Shown: positions 32,211 through 40,911 of the stretch, piece by piece
How positions within the stretch are numbered: the first letter of the stretch is position 1
Layout of the letters: each line of letters begins with the position of its first letter
Assembly (NCBI GenBank): GCA_017519405.1
Contig: JAFWSH010000006.1
Span: 135,284 to 199,283, forward strand
Length of the DNA: 64,000 nt
Origin: Clostridia bacterium
Lineage (GTDB): Bacteria > Bacillota > Clostridia > Christensenellales > Aristaeellaceae
Reading direction: 5' to 3'
The notes under the pieces: generated by a model
Seen by the model: the letters and a program-made list of their open reading frames with translations, nothing else
Databases searched by the model: none
What the model was told of the DNA's origin: nothing
Position numbers and translations under genes: made by a program

Positions 32211-32885
32211 ATGAACCGGAAGAAGACGGACAACGGGAAAAGGAGGCACCCGGTACTGCGGGTGCTGCTGGGGCTGCTGCTGGCGGCCGTCGTGGCCTAC
32301 CTGGGGGTGATCGGCATGGTGGTCTGGAAAAAGCATCATCTTCCGCCGGTGGAGGACTATGACGCCATCATTGTGCTGGGTGCCCAGGTGAAGCCGGACG
32401 GGACGCCCAACCTGCAGCTGCAGTGGCGGCTGGACGCGGGCTATGAGGCCTGGCGGGAGCACCCCTGCCTGATGGTGGTCTGCGGCGCCCAGGGGGACGA
32501 CGAGCCTGCCCCGGAGGGGGAGGTCATGCGGGGCTACCTGATGGGGAAGGGGGTGCCGGAGGAGATGATCCTGGCGGACACCACCTCCTTCAACACCCGG
32601 GAGAACCTGCAGAATGCCGCGGCCCTGCTGGCGGGGCGGGATGTGAAGAAGGTACTGATCGTCACCAGCGACTACCACGTGCCCCGGGCGCTGGCCCTGG
32701 CGGAGGACGAGGGCTTCCAGGCCTGCGGCATCGCCAGCCCGACCCTGGGGGGCTGGTGGCTGGTGAAAAACCACACCCGGGAGGCGGTGGCCTGGATCAA
32801 GTACTGGGCGGAGAAGGCCTTCGGGATTGAGATCCACAATTACAACTTCCGCATTCACGGGATTGAGCCCCACGACGGGGAGTGA
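32211..32885 (+). CDS. YdcF family protein (DUF218), membrane-anchored
   Basis: The 224-residue protein has a basic N-terminus (MNRKKTDNGKRRHP), one transmembrane helix (about 15-38) and a DUF218 domain outside the membrane: YDAIIVLGAQVKPDG, VVCGAQGDDEPAPEGEVM, DTTSFNTRENLQNAAALL and VLIVTSDYHVPRALALAED. All four family blocks are well kept. Related proteins such as SanA affect envelope permeability, but no substrate is known. It is the last gene of the three-gene operon with radC in the middle, followed by a new promoter for DegV. Confidence 0.9.
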   Translation: MNRKKTDNGKRRHPVLRVLLGLLLAAVVAYLGVIGMVVWKKHHLPPVEDYDAIIVLGAQVKPDGTPNLQLQWRLDAGYEAWREHPCLMVVCGAQGDDEPAPEGEVMRGYLMGKGVPEEMILADTTSFNTRENLQNAAALLAGRDVKKVLIVTSDYHVPRALALAEDEGFQACGIASPTLGGWWLVKNHTREAVAWIKYWAEKAFGIEIHNYNFRIHGIEPHDGE

Positions 32886-32898
32886 AGCGGCAGTCTGC

Positions 32899-32926
32899 TT
32901 GACTTGCCCTGCCGCTGTGCTATAAT
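32899..32926 (+). promoter_or_regulatory. Sigma-A type promoter for the DegV-CapA operon
   Basis: TTGACT (32899-32904) and a perfect TATAAT (32921-32926) are 16 bp apart, 29 bases before the DegV start. Confidence 0.75.
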
Positions 32927-32955
32927 GGGCAGGTGCATGGAAAGGAGGGAAGGCC

Positions 32956-33831
32956 ATGTTTGTCCTTGGCGAGGAGCGCGTAGCGCTGGTGACCGATACC
33001 GCGTGCGATCTGAGCGATGCCCAGCTGGCCGCGGACGATATCCGGACCGTGCCCCTCCGTATTGCCACCAGCCACGGGGAGTTCCGGGACCGGGTGGAGA
33101 TCCGGCCGGATGAGCTCTATGAGATGATGAAGACGGAGCTGCCCAAGACCTCCCTGCCCCTGCCGGCGGACGTGAGCCGGGTGTATCAGGAGCTGGCTGC
33201 CGCCGGTGCCACCCGCATCCTGCACCTGTCCATCTCCTCCGGCCTCTCCGGCGCCTTCAACATGGCGTCCATGGTGGCCTCCGAGACGGAGAACGTGCGG
33301 GTGGACGTGGTGGACACGCAAACCCTCTCCGCCGGGGAGGGCCTGCTGGTGCTCACCGCCGCCCGCTGCCTGCGGGAGGGCATGAGCGTGGAGGAGACCA
33401 TCCGCCGGGTGGCGGAGAAGCGGGCAAACCAGCTGGGGACCTTTGTGATCCGCACGCTGGAATACCTGCGCAAGGGCGGCCGCATCGGCCTGGTGGAGGG
33501 CGTGGTGGGCAGCCTGCTGCAGATCAAGCCCGTGATCTATGTCAACGGGGACGGGGTGTATCAGACCCTCACCAAGGCCCGGGGATTCTCCAAGGCGCTG
33601 GACGCCATGGAGGGGGAATTCTACCGGCGCTATGAGGGGAAACGGGTGCAGCTGGCCATTGTCCACGGCAACGCCTATGAGGACGCCTGCCGGCTGCAGG
33701 AGCGCATCCTGAGCCGTCTGGACGCGGAGTTCTCCTTCGTAAGCCCCGTGAGCCCGGCCCTGGCCATTCACACCGGACCGGGGCTGCTGGGCATCATCGC
33801 CCAGCTGGCGGACGGGGAGAGCGGAACCTGA
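32956..33831 (+). CDS. DegV family fatty-acid-binding protein
   Basis: DegV (FakB-like) proteins bind a fatty acid and present it to the FakA kinase. The 291-residue product opens with RVALVTDTACDLSDAQL, and has LPLPADVSRVYQEL, LHLSISSGLSGAFNMA (carboxylate-binding Ser region), VVDTQTLSAGEGLLVL and VIRTLEYLRKGGRIG. FakA is not in this window, so it could equally be one of several paralogues. It has its own promoter and precedes an FNT channel gene by 24 bases. Confidence 0.9.
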   Translation: MFVLGEERVALVTDTACDLSDAQLAADDIRTVPLRIATSHGEFRDRVEIRPDELYEMMKTELPKTSLPLPADVSRVYQELAAAGATRILHLSISSGLSGAFNMASMVASETENVRVDVVDTQTLSAGEGLLVLTAARCLREGMSVEETIRRVAEKRANQLGTFVIRTLEYLRKGGRIGLVEGVVGSLLQIKPVIYVNGDGVYQTLTKARGFSKALDAMEGEFYRRYEGKRVQLAIVHGNAYEDACRLQERILSRLDAEFSFVSPVSPALAIHTGPGLLGIIAQLADGESGT

Positions 33832-33855
33832 GCAAGACAGAAGTGGAGCGGCGGC

Positions 33856-34590
33856 ATGAAGAAGTGTATCTTTCGACGGGCCTTTGCGGCAGGCGTGCTG
33901 ATCTGCATGGGCTGCGTGATCTATCTGAAGGTGGGGGGCGTGGCCGGCGCCGTGCTGTTCTCCGCCGGACTGTGGTTCGTGGTGAACTTTGACGCGGAGC
34001 TCTTCACCGGCCGGGTGGCCCGGGACGACTATTCCGCCGGGCAGAAGCTGCTGATGCTGCTGTTCAATGTGCTGGGGGCCGCGGCCTGCGGCGTGCTGAT
34101 CTGCACCCTGGTGGATCCCATCACGGACAAGGCGGGGCAGGTGATGGACGACCTGGCGGCCTGGGGCCCGCTGACGGTGTTCTGCAAGGCCCTCATGTGC
34201 GGGATCTGCATGTACCTGGCCACCACGAAGGCCGGGGAGGGCAGCCGGCTGCCCCATGTGATCTACGGCGTGGCACTGTTCATCCTGTCAGGCTACGCCC
34301 ACTCGGTGGCCATTGCCGGATACACCGCCCTGGGCCTGTGGGCCGGCATGACGGAGTGGAGCCAGGCGGGCGCCCTGCCCCTGGAGCATCTGCTGGCCTG
34401 GGGCTGGGTGCTGCCGGTGGCGGCCCTGGGCAACGCGGTGGGCAGCTGGATCATCCGCTGGCTGCTGAGCATGCCCCGGCCGAAAGCCTCCAGGACCGTG
34501 CCGGAGGCGGCGCCGGAAACGGCAGCGGTCACGGCGCCGGCCCCAAATGCAACGAGCGGGACAAATGCAGAGAGGAGTGAAACCCCATGA
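33856..34590 (+). CDS. Formate/nitrite transporter (FNT) family channel
   Basis: The 244-residue integral membrane protein begins directly in helix 1 (RRAFAAGVLICMGCVIYL) and shows FNT landmarks: NFDAELFTGRVARDD for the conserved LFTG loop, and SGYAHSVAIAGY with the pore histidine equivalent to the HSVANM motif. Six helices can be counted. FNT proteins pass formate, nitrite, hydrosulfide or lactate; the substrate here cannot be read. A Pro/Ala/Thr tail follows the last helix. The stop overlaps the Lrp-family start by ATGA. Confidence 0.87.
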   Translation: MKKCIFRRAFAAGVLICMGCVIYLKVGGVAGAVLFSAGLWFVVNFDAELFTGRVARDDYSAGQKLLMLLFNVLGAAACGVLICTLVDPITDKAGQVMDDLAAWGPLTVFCKALMCGICMYLATTKAGEGSRLPHVIYGVALFILSGYAHSVAIAGYTALGLWAGMTEWSQAGALPLEHLLAWGWVLPVAALGNAVGSWIIRWLLSMPRPKASRTVPEAAPETAAVTAPAPNATSGTNAERSETP

Positions 34591-35078
34591 CAGCCTTGGA
34601 GAGCCAGGTACTGGAGATTATGCGGGAGGACTGCCGGCTGCCCATCGAGAAAATCGCGGTGATGACCGGGGCGTCCCTGGTGGATGTGGCCGCGGCGGTG
34701 CGGACGCTGGAGGAGAACAAGGTGATCCTGCGCTATGCCCCCATCGTCAACTGGGACAAGACGGACCGGGAGCGGGTGGAGGCCATGATCGAGGTGCGGG
34801 TGACCCCCCAGCACGAGATGGGCTTCGATGCCGTGGCCCGGCGCATCTATGCCTTCGATGAGGTGAGGAGCGTCTACCTGATGAGCGGCAGCTATGACCT
34901 GCTGGTGCTGGTGCAGGCCCGGACGCTGAAGGAGCTGGCCTTCTTTGTGTCGGAGAAGCTGTCCACCCTGGACACGGTGACCGGCACTTCCACTTCCTTT
35001 GTGCTGAAGCGTTACAAAGAGGACGGCGTGGTGTTCGAGGAAGACCACGGTGACGGACGGCTGGTGATCACCCCGTGA
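34587..35078 (+). CDS. Lrp/AsnC family transcriptional regulator
   Basis: The 163-residue protein has an N-terminal HTH (VLEIMREDCRLPIEKIAVMT, then VAAAVRTLEENKVILRYAPIV) and a C-terminal RAM domain (about 65-145; VEAMIEVRV, VYLMSGSYDLLVLVQAR). Such regulators sense amino acids and often control a neighbouring aminotransferase. Its GTGA overlap with the aminotransferase gene downstream supports a shared role. In many Clostridia and in Bacillus the same Lrp-plus-aminotransferase pair occurs. Confidence 0.93.
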   Translation: MTALESQVLEIMREDCRLPIEKIAVMTGASLVDVAAAVRTLEENKVILRYAPIVNWDKTDRERVEAMIEVRVTPQHEMGFDAVARRIYAFDEVRSVYLMSGSYDLLVLVQARTLKELAFFVSEKLSTLDTVTGTSTSFVLKRYKEDGVVFEEDHGDGRLVITP

Positions 35079-36253
35079 ATTATGACCGCTATCTGAACGC
35101 CGCCATTGCGGCGGTGCCCCCCAGCGGCATCCGCCGGTTCTTTGACATGGCCTCCACCATGAAGGGCACCATCTCCCTGGGGGTGGGCGAGCCGGATTTC
35201 ATCACGCCCTACCACATCCGGAACGCGGCCATCAACAGCCTGCTGGCGGGGGAGACCCAGTACACCGCCAACCGGGGCATGCTGGAGCTGCGGGAGGAGA
35301 TTGCCCGCTACATGCAGGACCGCTTCGGCCTGTCCTATGATCCCAAGACGGACATCGTGGTGACGGTAGGCGCCAGCGAGGCCATTGACACAGCGCTGCG
35401 GGCCATCACGGGCCCCGGGGACGAGGTGCTGGTGCCCGAGCCCAGCTATGTCAGCTACTCGCCCAGCGTCATCTTCGCCGGGGGCACCCCGGTGCCCATT
35501 GTCACCACCCGGGAGACAGAGTTCCGGCTGACCCCGGAGGCGCTGCGGGCGGCCATCACCCCCCGGACCAAGGCCCTGATCCTGCCCTACCCCAACAACC
35601 CCACCGGCGCCATCATGGAGCGGGAGGACCTGGAGAAGATCGCGGAGGTGGTGCGGGAGAAGGAGATCCTGGTGCTCTCCGACGAGATCTACGGGGAGCT
35701 GACCTACGGCGGCCGTAAACACGTGTCCTTCGGCACCATGCCGGGCATGGCCCCCTACACCATCACCCTGAACTGCTTCAGCAAGTCCTTCGCCATGACG
35801 GGCTGGCGGGTGGGCTTTGCCTGCGGCCCGGCTCCCCTGATGGAGGTCATCAACAAGATCCACCAGTACGCCATCCTCTGCGCCCCGCGCCAGGGGCAGG
35901 CGGCGGCGCTGGAAGCCCTGCGGGCCGGCCGGGAGAACGGCTATGAGGACGTGACGAAAATGCGGGAGGCCTATGACCGGCGGCGCCGGCTGATGCTGGC
36001 GGGCTTCCGGGACATGGGGCTGGACTGCTTTGAGCCCCTGGGGGCCTTCTACGTCTTCCCCTCCATCCAAAAGACCGGGCTGAGCAGCGAGGAGTTCTGC
36101 CAGCGGCTGCTGCGGGAGAAGCAGGTGGCCTGCGTGCCGGGCAACGCCTTTGCCCCCTGCGGCGAGGGCCACATCCGCTGCTCCTACGCCACCGGCGTGG
36201 ACAAGCTGAACACCGCCCTGGAGCGGATCGCGGCCTTTATTCAATCACTCTGA
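35075..36253 (+). CDS. Class I/II pyridoxal phosphate aminotransferase
   Basis: The 392-residue fold-type I enzyme shows ISLGVGEPDFITP, YTANRGMLELREEIA, the PYPNNPTGAI Asn-Pro motif, VLSDEIYGELTY and SFSKSFAMTGWRVGF with the PLP lysine, plus a C-terminal HIRCSYATG arginine for the substrate carboxylate. It resembles the PatA/AspB-like group; alanine, aspartate or aromatic amino acids are possible. The start is GTG 35075 overlapping the Lrp stop. CapA follows after 16 bases. Confidence 0.92.
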   Translation: MNYDRYLNAAIAAVPPSGIRRFFDMASTMKGTISLGVGEPDFITPYHIRNAAINSLLAGETQYTANRGMLELREEIARYMQDRFGLSYDPKTDIVVTVGASEAIDTALRAITGPGDEVLVPEPSYVSYSPSVIFAGGTPVPIVTTRETEFRLTPEALRAAITPRTKALILPYPNNPTGAIMEREDLEKIAEVVREKEILVLSDEIYGELTYGGRKHVSFGTMPGMAPYTITLNCFSKSFAMTGWRVGFACGPAPLMEVINKIHQYAILCAPRQGQAAALEALRAGRENGYEDVTKMREAYDRRRRLMLAGFRDMGLDCFEPLGAFYVFPSIQKTGLSSEEFCQRLLREKQVACVPGNAFAPCGEGHIRCSYATGVDKLNTALERIAAFIQSL

Positions 36254-36269
36254 TCACGGGAGGAAGCGC

Positions 36270-37433
36270 ATGCGCAAATGGCTGGCCCTCTGTCTCCTGC
36301 TGGTGCTGCTGGTGCCGGCGGCCGGGGCGGAGGAGGACGACGAGGATTTCTATGTGGGCGACATCCTCTATGAGGAAGTGCTGCTGGACGACGAGGACGG
36401 GGAAGCGCAGCCCGCCGTGGAGGAGAAGCCCGTCTATGAGGAGGACGGCTCCCGGCTGCTGACCATGACCTTCACCGGGGATTTCACCATCGGCCGGGAC
36501 ACCCGGAAGCGGGCGGACATCTTCGGGGATGAGCTCAAGAAGCACAACGGGGACGTCAACTTTGTCATGGCCGGCGTCCGGGACATCCTGATGGCGGACG
36601 ACATGACCCTGGTGAACTTCGAGGGCACCCTCACCAACTCCACCTATGTGCCCACCAACAAGAAGGAGAACCAGTTTCTCTTCAGCGCGCCGCCGGAGTG
36701 GGCGGAGGTGCTGCCCATGAACGGCGTGGAGTGCGTCTCCCTGGAGAACAACCACGTAATGGACCACGGCGAGGAGGCCTACGAGGACACCAAGAACGCC
36801 CTGCGGGAGGCCGGCGTGGTGTACTCCAACTCCACCGAGATGGGCGTGTACAATGTGAAGGGCATCGACGTGTGCATGCTCTCCTACCTGTGCATTGACC
36901 GCTATGAGAAGCCGGTGGGGGGCTATCCCACCCTCTACGACAAGGTGGCGGCGGACATCGCGGCGGCCAAGCAGGAATACCCGCTGGTGATTGTCTCCTT
37001 CCACTGGGGGGTGGAGAAGGACTATGTGCCCACCAAGAACCAGATCAAGATGGGCCGGCTGGCGGTGGACAGCGGCGCCGACCTGGTCATCGGCCACCAC
37101 TCCCACCGGATGAACCCCGTGGAGTGCTACAACGGGGTCTACATCTGCTACTCCCTGGGCAATTTCTGCTTCGCCGGGAACTCCAAGCCCAGCGACATGA
37201 ACTCCTTCCTCTTCCAGACCCGGTTCCGGGAGAAGGACGGGACCATCGTCAACGAGGGCTTCCGGATCATCCCCATCCGGATTTCCAGCCGGAAGGACCG
37301 CAACGATTTTATCCCCACCCCGCTGACGGAAGCCACGGCCACGGACGCGGTGGTGACGGTGCTCAAATCCAACGGAAAGAACCTGAAATACGCGGTGCCC
37401 ACCTATCCCCTGACCTGGGACAGCGGGGAGTGA
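36270..37433 (+). CDS. CapA family secreted metallophosphoesterase-like protein
   Basis: The 387-residue protein has a signal peptide (1-20, RKWLALCLLLVLLVPAAG), an acidic spacer (EEDDEDFYVGD to about 65) and a CapA/PgsA-type calcineurin-fold domain: MTFTGDFTIGRDT, LVNFEGTLTNS, SLENNHVMDHGEEAYEDT, IVSFHWGVEKDY, VIGHHSHRMNPVECYNG and CYSLGNFCF. These carry the expected metal ligands (D, N, H). CapA of Bacillus is part of poly-gamma-glutamate synthesis, but no CapB or CapC is nearby, so it is one of the many stand-alone clostridial members. It ends the DegV operon at a strong terminator. Confidence 0.9.
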   Translation: MRKWLALCLLLVLLVPAAGAEEDDEDFYVGDILYEEVLLDDEDGEAQPAVEEKPVYEEDGSRLLTMTFTGDFTIGRDTRKRADIFGDELKKHNGDVNFVMAGVRDILMADDMTLVNFEGTLTNSTYVPTNKKENQFLFSAPPEWAEVLPMNGVECVSLENNHVMDHGEEAYEDTKNALREAGVVYSNSTEMGVYNVKGIDVCMLSYLCIDRYEKPVGGYPTLYDKVAADIAAAKQEYPLVIVSFHWGVEKDYVPTKNQIKMGRLAVDSGADLVIGHHSHRMNPVECYNGVYICYSLGNFCFAGNSKPSDMNSFLFQTRFREKDGTIVNEGFRIIPIRISSRKDRNDFIPTPLTEATATDAVVTVLKSNGKNLKYAVPTYPLTWDSGE

Positions 37434-37434
37434 A

Positions 37435-37480
37435 CACGAAAAAACCTGACGGAGCCTGTGGCAAAGACCGTCAGGTTTTT
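37435..37480. terminator. Bidirectional rho-independent terminator
   Basis: AACCTGACGG (37443-37452) pairs with CCGTCAGGTT (37468-37477). Flanking A and T runs serve both the CapA gene (plus) and the DUF523 gene (minus). Confidence 0.9.
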
Positions 37481-37493
37481 CTGTACCCTTTTT

Positions 37494-37931
37494 TCAGGGC
37501 GCCACGTTGCCTCGGATGACATCCTCCTCCGAGACCACCCGGATGCCCTTCTCCTTCAGCAGGGCGGCAAAGACGCCGTCCCCCGCCGTGAGGGTGCCGG
37601 AGAAGGTGCCGTCGTAGATCCGGCCTGTGCCGCAGGAGGGGCTGCGGGCCTTCAGGACAGCCAGGGTGACGGGCTTGCCCTCCAGCTGCCCCAGGCAGCT
37701 CACGGCCCCCGCCCGGAAGGCAGCGTCCACGGAGACGCCCTCCCGGTTCACCACCACCCCGTCCCGGATTTCCGAGGGCAGGCGGGGCGTGCCCAGGCCG
37801 CCGGCGCACTCCGGACAGACGGGGATCACCTCCTGCCCCCGGCAGAGGCGGATCACCGCCTCACAGCGGTTGGTTCCGCCGTCCCAGCGGCAGCATTCCC
37901 CCAGCAGGCAGGCGCTGACTGCAATGGCCAT
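37494..37931 (-). CDS. DUF523 family protein
   Basis: The 145-residue protein has the DUF523 pattern: AVSACLLGECCRWDGGTN near the N-terminus, VIPVCPECAGGLGTPRLPSE and LKARSPSCGTGRIYDGTFSG. The conserved cysteines (positions 8, 13-14, 39, 42 and 99) suggest a metal or thiol centre, and the family has no firmly established function. Its ATG touches the tyrA stop, so it is the distal gene of a short minus-strand operon. Confidence 0.92.
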   Translation of the reverse strand: MAIAVSACLLGECCRWDGGTNRCEAVIRLCRGQEVIPVCPECAGGLGTPRLPSEIRDGVVVNREGVSVDAAFRAGAVSCLGQLEGKPVTLAVLKARSPSCGTGRIYDGTFSGTLTAGDGVFAALLKEKGIRVVSEEDVIRGNVAP

Positions 37932-38767
37932 CAGCTCTCCTCCAGGGCTTCCTTGATCTCACGCCCCTCCCGGAGCATCTGCTCCAGGGCCTGGGCGTCG
38001 CCGGCCTCCAGGGTGTCGCGGTAGGCGGTGAGCCGCTGAATGATCCCGTTCAGCTCCGGCAGCAGGGCCTCCCGGTTGGCCAGGAACAGCTCCGTCCACA
38101 TATCCTCCTTCATCCGGGCCACCCGTGTCATGTCCCCGAAGGAGCCGGCGGAGAAGCCCTTGTGACGGTCCGCCAGGGGGGACTTCACATAGGCGGAGGA
38201 GACCAGATGGGCCAGCTGGGAGGTGAAGGCGATCATCTCATCGTGCTGTCGGGGCGTGGTGAACTGCACCCGCCGGAACCCGATGTCCATAAAGAAATCC
38301 CGGCAGCGCTGCAGCACGGAGAGATCCTCCTCCGGCAGGGGGGTGAGGATCATGCTGGCGTGGTCGAACAGGTCGTCCTGGGAATACCGGAACCCGCTGT
38401 ACTCCCGGCCTGCCATGGGGTGGCCGCCCACATAGTGCCAGCGGCGGTGGAGGGCCACGGGGGTGAGGGCCTCCACCACGGTCCCCTTGACGCCGCCGCA
38501 GTCAATGACCAGGGCGTCGGGGGCAAAGCTGTCCGCATGGGCGGTGATCCACTCCACGATGGCGCCGGGGTAGAGGGCAACCAGCACCATGCCGCAGCCC
38601 CGGAGCTTCTCCTCGTCCAGCTCCGCGTCAATGGCCCCCATCATCAGGGCATGACGGATGGCCTGCCTGTCGATGTCCGCGCCGAAAATCCGGTGGTCGG
38701 TGTGCAGCTTGATGGCCTTGGCCAGGGAGCCGCCGATGAGTCCCATGCCGATGATGGCGATATCCAT
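37931..38767 (-). CDS. tyrA: Prephenate dehydrogenase
   Basis: TyrA oxidatively decarboxylates prephenate to 4-hydroxyphenylpyruvate for tyrosine synthesis. The 278-residue protein starts with the Rossmann IAIIGMGLIGGSLA, and has DCGGVKGTVVEAL, the catalytic HPMAGREYSGF, LTPLPEED, and FTSQLAHLVSSAYV with the substrate-binding His. It lacks a C-terminal ACT domain, present in some Bacillus-type enzymes of about 370 residues, so feedback control by tyrosine would have to use another mode. It lies between the amidohydrolase and DUF523 genes. Confidence 0.94.
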   Translation of the reverse strand: MDIAIIGMGLIGGSLAKAIKLHTDHRIFGADIDRQAIRHALMMGAIDAELDEEKLRGCGMVLVALYPGAIVEWITAHADSFAPDALVIDCGGVKGTVVEALTPVALHRRWHYVGGHPMAGREYSGFRYSQDDLFDHASMILTPLPEEDLSVLQRCRDFFMDIGFRRVQFTTPRQHDEMIAFTSQLAHLVSSAYVKSPLADRHKGFSAGSFGDMTRVARMKEDMWTELFLANREALLPELNGIIQRLTAYRDTLEAGDAQALEQMLREGREIKEALEES

Positions 38768-38782
38768 ACGTCTCCTCCTGTC

Positions 38783-39925
38783 TTACACCACGCGCAGGCC
38801 GTCCACAAAGACGGCCTTTGCCCGGGCCTGAATGCTGTGGAGGGGGTTCTCGTCGAAGACCGCGATGTCCGCGTCCTTGCCTGCCTCCAGAGAGCCTACC
38901 CGGCTCTCCACCCCGGCCACCCGGGCGGGATTGATGGTGATGGCCCGCCAGGCGGCGTCCTCCGGCAGCCCCTCCCGCACCGCCAGACCCGCCACCAGGG
39001 GCAGGTAGTACAGGGGAATCACCGGCGCGTCCGTGATCAGGCAGACCTCCAGCCCCGCCTTGTGGAGGATGGCCGGGGTCTCGAAGGTCTTGTTCTTCAG
39101 CTCAAACTTGCTCTTGTCCCCCAGGCTGGGGCCTACCAGCACAGGCCGGCCCTTTTTCGCCAGGATGCCGGCGATGAGATGGCCGTCGGTGCAGTGGTCC
39201 AGGGTGATGTCGATGCCGAACTCCTCCGCGATGCGCAGGGCGGTGAGCATGTCGTCGGCCCGGTGAGCGTGGCACTTCAGGGGAATCTCCCGGCGGATCA
39301 CCGGCAGCATGGCCTCCAGCTGGAAGTCGAAGGGCACATCCTCCCCGGCGTCCTTCTTCTCGGCGTAGCGCTTCGCCTTGGCCAGGGTCTCCCGGAGCAG
39401 GGCGGCGATGCCCATGCGGGTGACGGGCTTCTTGCGGTCCCGCTGGCCGTAGCAGCCCTTGGGGTTCTCACCGAAGGCCGCCTTCATGGCCACCGGATCC
39501 CGGAGGATCATGTCGTCCACACAGTCCCCGTGGAGCTTGATGGCGGAGAAGGTGCCGCCGATGACGTTGGCGGAGCCGGGGCCGGTGACGGCGCAGGTGA
39601 CGCCGCCTTCCAGGGCCAGGCGGAAGGCCTCGTCCTGGGGGTTGATGCCGTCGATGCCCCGCATCTCCGGGGTGACGGGGCTGCTCATCTCGTTGTAGTC
39701 GTCCCCCTCCCAGCGCACGGCCTCCTCGTCCAGGCCGATGTGGGTGTGGGCATCCATCAGGCCGGGGGTCACCAGCATGCCCTCCGCCTCAAAAACCTCG
39801 CAGCCCTCCGGCGCCTCCAGGTGCTCCCCGATGGCGGCGATTTTTCCGTCCTCCACTAGGATATCGGCGCAGGGCAGGTCGCCGCGGGTGATGGTCTTCA
39901 CATAGCCGTTGCGAATCAGCAGCAT
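38783..39925 (-). CDS. Imidazolonepropionase-like amidohydrolase
   Basis: The 380-residue protein is a metal-dependent amidohydrolase: LLIRNGYVKTITRG with DILVEDGKIAAIG (N-terminal beta sandwich), TPGLMDAHTHIGLDE (HxH metal motif), a lysine/histidine region around LKCHAHRADD, TLDHCTDGHLIAG and the late Asp near VCLITDAPVIPLYYLP, ending in GKDADIAVFDENPL. Substrate unknown. ATG 39925 matches the family opening and has a good promoter 35 bases upstream; the longer open frame starts inside the promoter. Confidence 0.9.
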   Translation of the reverse strand: MLLIRNGYVKTITRGDLPCADILVEDGKIAAIGEHLEAPEGCEVFEAEGMLVTPGLMDAHTHIGLDEEAVRWEGDDYNEMSSPVTPEMRGIDGINPQDEAFRLALEGGVTCAVTGPGSANVIGGTFSAIKLHGDCVDDMILRDPVAMKAAFGENPKGCYGQRDRKKPVTRMGIAALLRETLAKAKRYAEKKDAGEDVPFDFQLEAMLPVIRREIPLKCHAHRADDMLTALRIAEEFGIDITLDHCTDGHLIAGILAKKGRPVLVGPSLGDKSKFELKNKTFETPAILHKAGLEVCLITDAPVIPLYYLPLVAGLAVREGLPEDAAWRAITINPARVAGVESRVGSLEAGKDADIAVFDENPLHSIQARAKAVFVDGLRVV

Positions 39926-39959
39926 GGGGTTTCCTCCTGTCGTGATAACGTGCGAAAGC

Positions 39960-39988
39960 ATTATAACGTATCCGGGAAGGGCTGGCAA
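39960..39988 (-). promoter_or_regulatory. Sigma-A type promoter for the amidohydrolase-tyrA-DUF523 genes
   Basis: On the minus strand TTGCCA (39988-39983) and a perfect TATAAT (39965-39960) are 17 bp apart. Confidence 0.78.
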
Positions 39989-40030
39989 GCGGAAAACCGC
40001 CTTCCGCCGCAGTCCGTGCGAAAGAAATAC

Positions 40031-40072
40031 AAAGAAAAGGGGACCCACCCCGCGGTGCGGGTGAATCCCCTT
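40031..40072 (-). terminator. Rho-independent terminator of the rhamnose operon
   Basis: On the minus strand AAGGGGA (40072-40066) pairs with TCCCCTT (40043-40037) and an inner CACCCGC/GCGGG pairing extends the stem. It ends in TTTTCTTT (40038-40031), just after the rhaD stop. Confidence 0.8.
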
Positions 40073-40084
40073 CCGGGAGGACAC

Positions 40085-40897
40085 TCAGTCCAGATACCCC
40101 TCCCGGGCCTTGATGCCGAAGCGCTGCTCCAGCAGGTGCATCTGCTCGTCGGTGATGGTGTTGAGCCGGGGGAGGTGGGCGATCTTCATGTAGATCTCCG
40201 CGGCCTTCTCGGCGGTTTCGATCAGGCCGAAGGTCTCGTCCAGGTCCTTGCCCGCGCCGTAGATGCCGTGCTGGCTCCACACCACCAGGCGGGCGGTGCG
40301 CATCTTCTCCGCGGTGGCCTCGCCGATCTCGTTGGTGCCGCAGAGCATCCAGGGCAGGACGTTCACGCCCTCGGGGAAGACCACGATGCACTCGGTGCAC
40401 ATCTGCCACAGGGTGCGGGTGAAGGCCCGCTCGTCCAGGGTGTGCACATAGGTCATGGCCAGCAGATTGGCGGGGTGGCAGTGCATCACCACCCGGTTCT
40501 CCGGGTTCACCTGCAGCCGGGCCACGTGGCTCATCATGTGGGCCGGGAACTCGCTGGTGAACTGGCCGCCGTCGGCATAGCCCCAGAGCAGGTCTGCCCG
40601 GCGTCCCTGGTCCTGCAGCCGCACGATGCCCAGGTTCACCTCCGGGGCGTACTGCACGTTCTTGAAGTACTTGCCTGTGCCGGTGACCAGGAAGATCCTC
40701 CCCTCCAGCGCCGGGGCGGTGAAGCCCGTGGGGATGGTGCGCAGGACGCTGTGCAGGTCCAGGTACTCCGCCACGGCAGCCTCCTCCAGCATCAGGGAGA
40801 TGTTGCCGCCGTTGCGCTCGTCCCAGCCGTGGGCGTACATGTTGGTGGCGGTGCGGATCATCTCCACCATGAAGGGCGCTTCCAGAATGTTCTTCAT
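40085..40897 (-). CDS. rhaD: Rhamnulose-1-phosphate aldolase
   Basis: RhaD splits L-rhamnulose-1-phosphate into dihydroxyacetone phosphate and L-lactaldehyde. The 270-residue class II aldolase has NMYAHGWDERNGGNISLML (the GGN substrate loop), FLVTGTGKYFKN, the zinc motif VVMHCHPANLLAM (HxH) and the third zinc His in VVWSQHGIYGAG, with catalytic Glu candidates in the DERNGG region. Length and motifs match RhaD rather than FucA. It is the last gene of the AraC-rhaB-isomerase-rhaD operon, 14 bases after the isomerase. No lactaldehyde reductase or microcompartment gene is in the window. Confidence 0.95.
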   Translation of the reverse strand: MKNILEAPFMVEMIRTATNMYAHGWDERNGGNISLMLEEAAVAEYLDLHSVLRTIPTGFTAPALEGRIFLVTGTGKYFKNVQYAPEVNLGIVRLQDQGRRADLLWGYADGGQFTSEFPAHMMSHVARLQVNPENRVVMHCHPANLLAMTYVHTLDERAFTRTLWQMCTECIVVFPEGVNVLPWMLCGTNEIGEATAEKMRTARLVVWSQHGIYGAGKDLDETFGLIETAEKAAEIYMKIAHLPRLNTITDEQMHLLEQRFGIKAREGYLD

Positions 40898-40911
40898 AAT
40901 TCAATTCCTCC

